From: SZUA-265 sp965651905
GTDB taxonomy: Bacteria > Myxococcota_A > Polyangia > Polyangiales > Polyangiaceae
NCBI GenBank assembly: GCA_965651905.1
Contig: CBFGUG010000026.1
Coordinates: forward strand, 1 to 64,000
Length of the DNA: 64,000 bases
Direction of reading: 5' to 3'
Numbering within the stretch: position 1 is the stretch's first letter; each line of letters begins with the position of its first letter. Position numbers and translations under genes: made by a program. The notes beneath the pieces were generated by a model, which searched no databases, was not told where the DNA came from, and was given only the letters and a program-made list of their open reading frames with translations. Below, in pieces: positions 58,607 to 64,000 of the stretch.

Positions 58607-59743
58607 ATGAGGACTCTTGCGCTTGTTGCGATCGTGACAGGGACCGTTTCGCTCGGGTGTTCCAGCCCGGCCACGCCCGGGCGTTCCACTAGCCCGGCAG
58701 AAGTGGCTGCGTCGCCCAAGCCACAGCCGACCAGCCCGCCCTCAGCGCCAACGTTACCTCCGCTCACCGCGGAAGAGTTACGCTGGGTGGAGCCGCTGCG
58801 CCGAGACATTCTCGCGCTCACGCAGGTCGGGGCCCGGAACATCGACGATCCCCTCGCTCTAGCAGACGCCATCGATTGGCTCAGCACGCGCCTCACCGAC
58901 GAGGGGTTGGCTGTACAGCGACAGGGGTTCTCGCACGGTGACGAGGTGCAGCAGAACCTGCTCGTGCGGTTTCCTGGTTTACGACTCGGCAACCAGAGCA
59001 TCGTCGTCGGGGCGCGTCTGGATTCGGCATTGGGTTCGCCAGGAGCCGACGACAACGCCAGTGGCGCCGCCGTGCTCTTGTGTTTGGCGCGGCGTTTCAA
59101 GGACCAGCGTCACCTCCGCACATTGGATATCGTCTGGTTCACCGACGCCAGTGGGCGGCGTGACCGTGCAGCGAGCGGCGCGAGCGCGTACGTGGAAGCG
59201 GCCAAGAAAGACGAGACTCGCAGCATTCGCGCGATGCTCGAGCTCAATGGCGTTGGGGTTTACAGTTCCGAGCCCAACTCCCAGCGCTACGACGAGACGC
59301 TGGTTCATGGGCGCAGCGTAGGTGATTTCGTCGGGTTCTTGTCGTACCCGGAACACGCCCAGATTGCTGGCGGCTTCAGGCATGCGCTCGAAACCCAGGG
59401 CAGCTTGCCGCTGAGTCGGTTCGTGGTGCTCAGCGACGCTTCGCCCGTACCCGACGCCGCTCACACGGAGTTCCTACGAGCGGGCATCCCCGCGATGATG
59501 CTTTATGACACGCACGCGCTGCGCAACCCCCGCTTCGGCGGTCCACGAGACACTGCCGAAGATCTGGACTACCAGGCCATGGCTCGTTTGGTAGAGGGCG
59601 TGGGTAGGGCTCTGTTGGAGCTGACTGGACCTGCAGGGCAAGCGCCAGTAACCCCACACGGCTATGGATCGCCCGGCGAGGAGGCGTCACGCGAGCTCCA
59701 CGATCCCCCAAACGATGGCAGCCGTGAGAGCGCCAGCAACTAG
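58607..59743 (+). CDS. M28-fold lipoprotein, probable pseudopeptidase
   Basis: 378 residues. The lipoprotein signal is MRTLALVAIVTGTVSLGC. The fold is clear: IVVGARLDSALGSPGADDNASGAAVLLCLARRF, TLDIVWFTDASG, LELNGVGV, and AGIPAMMLYDTHALRNPRF with DTAEDLDY. The metal and catalytic residues have gone. The first His (GAHxDS) is Arg137, the Glu pair after the FxxxE strand is replaced (FTDASGRRDRAASG), the NxD position is Asn214, and the YHxxxDT His is missing (RFGGPRDT). Only the PGADDN Asp remains. It probably binds rather than cleaves. The last 57 bp overlap pgpA, convergent. Confidence 0.85.
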   Translation: MRTLALVAIVTGTVSLGCSSPATPGRSTSPAEVAASPKPQPTSPPSAPTLPPLTAEELRWVEPLRRDILALTQVGARNIDDPLALADAIDWLSTRLTDEGLAVQRQGFSHGDEVQQNLLVRFPGLRLGNQSIVVGARLDSALGSPGADDNASGAAVLLCLARRFKDQRHLRTLDIVWFTDASGRRDRAASGASAYVEAAKKDETRSIRAMLELNGVGVYSSEPNSQRYDETLVHGRSVGDFVGFLSYPEHAQIAGGFRHALETQGSLPLSRFVVLSDASPVPDAAHTEFLRAGIPAMMLYDTHALRNPRFGGPRDTAEDLDYQAMARLVEGVGRALLELTGPAGQAPVTPHGYGSPGEEASRELHDPPNDGSRESASN

Positions 59744-60148
59744 ATCATCCAACATGATGCCGAGTCCCGGGGGCTGGGCACGTTCAGCTTGTCGAATAGG
59801 CGGCGGCTTGCTGATGTCGAGCAAGCGAAACAGCGCAAAGGCTGATGCTTGCCACCACCACGCCTCATCCCGCACGACCGCCATGGCGATGAGCACTCCC
59901 GCAACCTCGTCGATGACCACCAAACCCGGGTCCTTTTGACCGAGCGCCTTGGCGACTGCCCCCGAGCTCCAGATTCCGAGCGCGCTGATCGCCACGATTG
60001 CTCCGACATGCATCGCCATCGGCGACAGCGTCAGCAGCAGGTGCAGGGGCACCGCGCCGAGCGACCCTGCGGTACCTGGTGCCCACTTGGCGTGCCCACA
60101 CCCAAACCAGGTGGCGATCCAGTACGCTGGAGTTCGTGTCGCGCTCAC
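59687..60148 (-). CDS. pgpA: phosphatidylglycerophosphatase A
   Basis: 153 residues, typical length. It removes the phosphate from phosphatidylglycerol phosphate at the inner membrane in phospholipid synthesis. Family signatures are IATWFGCGHAKWAPGTAGSLGAVP, DPGLVVIDEVAGVLIAM (metal-binding Asp/Glu), LFRLLDISKPPPI and GLGIMLDDLVAGALTA. Several hydrophobic stretches are consistent with membrane embedding. The 3' end overlaps the M28-like gene by 57 bp. Confidence 0.94.
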   Translation of the reverse strand: MSATRTPAYWIATWFGCGHAKWAPGTAGSLGAVPLHLLLTLSPMAMHVGAIVAISALGIWSSGAVAKALGQKDPGLVVIDEVAGVLIAMAVVRDEAWWWQASAFALFRLLDISKPPPIRQAERAQPPGLGIMLDDLVAGALTAAIVWGIVELA

Positions 60149-60308
60149 GCGAGCACACTAGCGTAGCGCTGGGTTCGACGTCACTTCGAACCTTTCTACG
60201 TCGCACGAAACTCGCCGTGCCCGTACGCGCCTCCTGGCGTGTCCCCCCGCGCGGCGCGCTTCTGAACGGCAAGTTCCTTGGCTCGTTTCCGAACCCTCGC
60301 GGACGCCC

Positions 60309-60947
60309 CTAGTTTCGAACGATCCGACAGCTCTCTGCCACGGCAACGGGGGCTCGCTTTTCGGTGTACCACTTCTTGTTGAACTCCCAACGCACGTCGA
60401 CACCATCCATTTGTCCGACGAAACGCAAGCGACAGCGCGCGATGAAACGTCTGAGGGTCTTTTCGGCCACGCCGCGGGCGGGTTCGTAGTGACGGCGCAT
60501 GGCGATATCAGGAGTGGTCCATAAACCTGCAACAAGCACCAGGTGGTTGCCACGTGCGGTGCGGTAGGGCTGAATCAAGTCGACGCGATTGTCGTCTGCG
60601 GGTTTGCTGCGGTCATGGCGCCTGCGTCGCTTGTCGTCCTTGTACTCGCAGCGCGCGCCTTCGAACTCGCGGTCATCCGCGCACGCCAGACGCTCCGCGT
60701 CCTTGGTCACTAGGGTGAGGTCCACTTCCAAAACACTACCCGGTTGCCATTCGTCCGGGTTGGGGGGCGGCAGTTCCCGACCGAGCCAGCTGTCCATCGA
60801 AGCATCCAGTTTGGCGTTGACGACGTCGCAGGACACGAAACCGACGAACAGCGCCGCTACCGCCGAGGCAACCAAACGCCAATCGAACACGAACCAGAAG
60901 CGTGGGGGCTTCGGGGCTGAGGCGTTCGACGAGCGGCGCTGCGACAC
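60309..60947 (-). CDS. single-pass membrane protein of unknown function
   Basis: 212 residues. The basic N-terminus is followed by a membrane helix (~22-42, LVASAVAALFVGFVSCDVV). The outer part has Cys pairs (ACADDREFEGARC and SCRI) and a basic cluster (KDDKRRRRHDR). It ends RWEFNKKWYTEKRAPVAVAESC. No family recognised. It may be co-transcribed with the 180-residue gene upstream (59-bp gap). Confidence 0.7.
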   Translation of the reverse strand: MSQRRSSNASAPKPPRFWFVFDWRLVASAVAALFVGFVSCDVVNAKLDASMDSWLGRELPPPNPDEWQPGSVLEVDLTLVTKDAERLACADDREFEGARCEYKDDKRRRRHDRSKPADDNRVDLIQPYRTARGNHLVLVAGLWTTPDIAMRRHYEPARGVAEKTLRRFIARCRLRFVGQMDGVDVRWEFNKKWYTEKRAPVAVAESCRIVRN

Positions 60948-61006
60948 GCGCCAGTCCTACACCCGTGAGAGACTCGGCTCAACGCCAAAGCCCGGATCAC
61001 GGCTTG

Positions 61007-61549
61007 CTACCCGCGGACCGCACCCTTGAGGGGGCGCGACGACCTCGGGGGAGCAGGAGTGTCGTCCATCATCGGACGCAACGCCTTGCGCAGCGGACGG
61101 ATGCGCACGCTACTGTTGCGCGGTGGGATCGAGTCGACGACGATACCCTGCTGCCGAAGCGCGATGGTTCCGTGCAGGATCGCTTCATCCAGGGTCTGGC
61201 AGAACGTCTGTCGAGCGTTCTGCTCGTCAGTCCGCGCGCGTTCATCGAACTGCGTGACGGTGAAGAACTCTCTCTCCGATCGCGACTTCACCACGACACT
61301 TTCGCGCAGCAGGACGGATCCAGCCTGCGCGAACAGCCAACGGCGGTGGGCGGCAAGCAGCTCGCGAGATGCGATTGGGATGAGCGCGCTTTCGGTCAGA
61401 TCCAGGACGAGCGCGAACGGTTGTCGGAGCTCAGCGCAGCGCGTTGTTTCTTCGGCGTAACGGGCGACGGTTTCGGCTCCCCAGCGGACGGGTGCGACGA
61501 GTACTACGAGCGGCCAGCGGGAAATATCGCAATGCAGTCGGCTCGACAT
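61007..61549 (-). CDS. STAS-like protein of unknown function
   Basis: 180 residues. The first ~120 residues look like the SpoIIAA/STAS-like fold: PLVVLVAPVRWGAETVARYAEETTRCAELRQPFALVLDLTESALIPIASRELLAAHRRWLF. The C-terminus is basic and disordered. No neighbour suggests a partner. The assignment rests on pattern alone. Confidence 0.6.
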   Translation of the reverse strand: MSSRLHCDISRWPLVVLVAPVRWGAETVARYAEETTRCAELRQPFALVLDLTESALIPIASRELLAAHRRWLFAQAGSVLLRESVVVKSRSEREFFTVTQFDERARTDEQNARQTFCQTLDEAILHGTIALRQQGIVVDSIPPRNSSVRIRPLRKALRPMMDDTPAPPRSSRPLKGAVRG

Positions 61550-61820
61550 GACGCGCCGAGCTTACGCACAGGTTTGCCCCAAGTCGACGCGACGATCGTC
61601 GTAAGATTCGAGATTTGCAGGATAACTCAAGCGCTTTCCGCACCCTGTCTCACACTGGGTATGGCTCGGGTTGGCTACTGCGTCGAACTTTGTGTCCGCA
61701 CGGCGGTGCGCCTCCAAGCGTGTGAATTCACGAACCTCCCCGCGCTGAGTGGGGTTCGAGCCGACCAACTATCCCCACAGCGTCCTTGCTTGCCCTGGAG
61801 TCGGTGGATATTTGTACACG

Positions 61821-62357
61821 GTGCTAGGTCCGGCTTGGGTCAACAAATTGGAAGGCTTGCGCGACCGCCTCGAGAGGCTCGGGCAGCGTCCGTCGATGCA
61901 ATTCCCTACGGCAACGCCCGCGGTGATCGAAGCGATCGGTGTGCTGGAGACATTTGGTCCTGCGTGCGAGGCGATGTACCTGATGATGGCGGCGGACGGA
62001 AAGGTGCTCAACGTCGAGCGCGAGGTCGCGCGCGGGGCACTCGAGATCGTGGGCGAAGGTCGCGTGCGCTCGGCGCACATGGAAGCGATGTTGGACGCAG
62101 CGGCGCGCGCCAGCGCAGTGCAGGGAACAGAGAAACGCTTGGCTGCCGTCGTCGACTCTCTGCGTGGTGACGCGGTAATGGCAGAGCTGGTCGCCGTCTT
62201 GTGTGCGGCGGTTGCCGTTGCGGATCGCGAAGTCAAGCCCGTGGAGCAGGCGTTGTTCGAGCGGCTCACCGCGGGATTGGGTATCGGCGAAGCGCGTCTG
62301 AGCGAGCTGGTTCAGCAGTTTCAAGAGAAGGCCAAGGCGCCCGCAGACGAAGCTTGA
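61821..62357 (+). CDS. TerB-like helical protein
   Basis: 178 residues from GTG 61821; the start is uncertain (a frame open to 61749 begins with unlikely sequence, and ATG 61896 is also possible). The core has two similar helical motifs with Asp turns: AMYLMMAADGKVLNVEREVARGALEIVG and VLCAAVAVADREVKPVEQALFERLTAGLG, as in TerB / tellurite-resistance-like domains, which may bind metal. It is cytoplasmic, with no signal. Convergent with gpmI. Confidence 0.75.
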   Translation: MLGPAWVNKLEGLRDRLERLGQRPSMQFPTATPAVIEAIGVLETFGPACEAMYLMMAADGKVLNVEREVARGALEIVGEGRVRSAHMEAMLDAAARASAVQGTEKRLAAVVDSLRGDAVMAELVAVLCAAVAVADREVKPVEQALFERLTAGLGIGEARLSELVQQFQEKAKAPADEA

Positions 62358-62420
62358 AGCGTGGTCGTTCGGACCTGGGCACTCCACGTGGACAGGTCCC
62401 GCTGCTACTCTCGCGCGTGT

Positions 62421-64000
62421 TCAGCCCAGCAGGGAGGGTTCGAAAGCTTCGGGGGCGTCGAAGCCCAACAGCTGCATCGTCGTCGCCGCGAGGTTGGCCA
62501 GTCCGGGCTTGGCGACCTTCGGCGACAGCGTCACTGCGCTTGCGCTCGGAACGTAGAGGTGGAGCGGTACGGGGTTGAGTGTGTGGCTCGTCTTCACGCG
62601 CAACTTGCCATTGCCATCTCGCACGAGCTGTTGATTCTTGTCGTGCTCGTACATCTCGTCGGCGTTGCCGTGATCTGCCGTCACCAGGAGCGCGCCTTTC
62701 GACTTCTTCACGAAACGCATGAGTCGCCCCACCTGTAAATCTACCGCCTCTACTGCCATGATTGCGGGATCGCGGCTGCCCGTGTGTCCGACCATGTCCC
62801 CGTTGGCGTAATTGAGCCTGGCATGACGGTATTTGCCCGTGGCCAGCTCCGAAAGCGTGCGATCCGTGATCTCGGCGGCTTTCATCCAAGGGCGCTCGTC
62901 AAAGGGCAGTGTGTCACTCGGAATTTCGACGTACGTTTCGTTCTTGTCGTCGAACTTGCCACTGCGGTTGCCGTTCCAGAAATAGGTGACATGCCCGAAC
63001 TTCTGCGTTTCGCTGATCGCTAATTGCGGCACGTCGTTACGAGCTAAGAATTCACCCAACGTGTGATCAATCGCAGGGGGCGCAACCAAGAAACGTTTGG
63101 GGAGCTGTAAGTCGCCATCGTATTGCATCATGCCCGCATAAGCGACGTCTGGCCGCTGACCGCGGTCGAAGGCGGTGAACGTGTCCTGCTCGAAGGCTTG
63201 GGTGATCTCGATCGCGCGGTCGCCGCGGAAGTTGAAGAATATCACGGCGGCGCCGTCTCGAATCTGACCAACGGCCTTACCCTGACCGTCCTTGATGACG
63301 AACGCGGGGAGGTTCTGATCACCGATGCCCGGCTGCTCGTCGCGGAAAGTCTGAATCGCCTCCCGGGCGCTGGCGAACGTCCGCCCTTCGCCGTGCACGT
63401 GGGTACGCCAGCCCAGCTCGACCATCTCCCACTGGGCTTCGTAGCGATCCATGGTCGTGGTCATCCGACCCCCGCCCGAAGCGATGAGATAGTCGCGCCC
63501 CTTTTCGCGCAGCTTGGAAAGCAACGCCTCCAGGCGGTCGACGTAGATGAGCCCCGACGTCTCATGCACGTCACGGCCGTCGAGTAACACGTGAACGCGG
63601 ATACTTTGGACGCCTTGCTTGTCGGCGTTCTCGATCATCGCTTCCAGGTGGCTGATGTTGCTGTGAACGTTGCCGTCGGACAACAGCCCGATGAAGTGTA
63701 GAGGCTGACCCGACTGGCGTACGCGTTCGCAGCTCGACCGCCAAGCTTCCCCTTCGAATAGCGCGCCGCTGGTTACCGCGTCTTGGACCAACTTGGCGCC
63801 TTGGTTGAAAACGCGCCCAGCGCCCAGGGCGTTGTGTCCGACTTCACTGTTACCCATGTCGCCGTCGCTCGGCATGCCGACGGCAACACCGTGGGCGGCG
63901 AGCTCCGTCGTCGGGCAGTTCGCGGCTAGCCAATCGAGGTTTGGAGTTCTCGCGAGCCAAACCGCGTTGGACTCGTCCTCGATGCCGTTACCCACGCCGT
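62421..64000 (-). CDS. gpmI: 2,3-bisphosphoglycerate-independent phosphoglycerate mutase, 5' end missing
   Basis: At least 526 codons are visible. The gene starts beyond the window: the first visible residues (GVGNGIEDESNAVWLARTPNLDWL) are the internal N-terminal motif. It interconverts 3- and 2-phosphoglycerate in glycolysis. PSDGDMGNSEVGHNALGAGRVF holds the phosphoryl-carrier Ser, RVHVLLDGRDVHETSGL and FFNFRGDRAIEITQAF are substrate regions, and TADHGNADEM binds manganese. No regulatory sequence is visible. Confidence 0.95.
   Translation of the reverse strand, partial: GVGNGIEDESNAVWLARTPNLDWLAANCPTTELAAHGVAVGMPSDGDMGNSEVGHNALGAGRVFNQGAKLVQDAVTSGALFEGEAWRSSCERVRQSGQPLHFIGLLSDGNVHSNISHLEAMIENADKQGVQSIRVHVLLDGRDVHETSGLIYVDRLEALLSKLREKGRDYLIASGGGRMTTTMDRYEAQWEMVELGWRTHVHGEGRTFASAREAIQTFRDEQPGIGDQNLPAFVIKDGQGKAVGQIRDGAAVIFFNFRGDRAIEITQAFEQDTFTAFDRGQRPDVAYAGMMQYDGDLQLPKRFLVAPPAIDHTLGEFLARNDVPQLAISETQKFGHVTYFWNGNRSGKFDDKNETYVEIPSDTLPFDERPWMKAAEITDRTLSELATGKYRHARLNYANGDMVGHTGSRDPAIMAVEAVDLQVGRLMRFVKKSKGALLVTADHGNADEMYEHDKNQQLVRDGNGKLRVKTSHTLNPVPLHLYVPSASAVTLSPKVAKPGLANLAATTMQLLGFDAPEAFEPSLLG

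Noticed and set aside
61741..61790. GGTTCGAGCC, T-arm-like, giving a GFEPTNYP peptide in the TerB-like frame
   Set aside because: No tRNA acceptor stem, anticodon arm or CCA can be built around it on either strand; the match is to one arm only.

Overview
The window looks like chromosome of a high-GC member of the Myxococcota (deltaproteobacterial, Polyangia-like). The signs are Cys-rich DUF4215 ('Myxococcus disulfide') repeats in two exported proteins, a MYXO-CTERM-like C-terminal anchor, a Tat-DUF1552 / DUF1592 gene pair, many lipoproteins with Asp/Ser-rich linkers, and frequent GTG/TTG starts. No rRNA or tRNA gene was found. The one confident RNA gene is a tmRNA (ssrA) on the minus strand at 2348-2694, with tag ANDNAIALAA.

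Left edge (1-2347): the end of an integrated element. It carries a MerR-like HTH gene, a 27-bp palindrome overlapping a promoter-like sequence, a small ORF and a large serine recombinase. The recombinase ORF reads straight into the 3' end of ssrA, so its last 37 residues are antisense tmRNA sequence.

2.7-14.8 kb: lipoproteins and exported proteins. These include a lipoprotein with a CBM60-like domain, eleven DUF4215 repeats and a CBM2 domain, and two lipoproteins that share an apparently undescribed C-terminal domain with four conserved Cys. The latter flank an HTH gene. PhzF and GNAT genes sit among them. 15-25 kb: an RhlE-type RNA helicase, a zinc-ribbon/FxLYD membrane protein, an aldo/keto-reductase-like protein with a degenerate tetrad, a methyltransferase, a HAD 5'-nucleotidase and a GYF_2/DUF3352 membrane protein. 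25-33 kb: the DUF1592-DUF1552 operon, a DUF1801 protein with a histone-H1-like repeat tail, a three-domain cell-wall hydrolase without a signal peptide, and WYL and VOC genes. 33-43 kb: a class V aminotransferase, a Ski2-like DUF3516 helicase and a glycosyltransferase / MMPL exporter / glycosyltransferase run.

43.4-53.2 kb is the most system-like part. Five co-directional genes encode a circularly permuted ATP-grasp ligase, an alpha-E protein, a transglutaminase-DUF2126 protein, a fused ATP-grasp/alpha-E protein and a second transglutaminase. This is a double set of the poorly understood predicted peptide-ligation/tagging system. A 52-codon ORF (52126-52284) is coupled to both of its neighbours and is a candidate small peptide of the system.

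53-64 kb: an operon of CBS protein, lipoprotein and a MYXO-CTERM/DUF4215 metallopeptidase; a lipoprotein and small protein pair; an M28-fold protein that has lost nearly all its zinc and catalytic residues; PgpA; two unknown proteins; a TerB-like protein; and the 3' part of gpmI, cut by the window edge.
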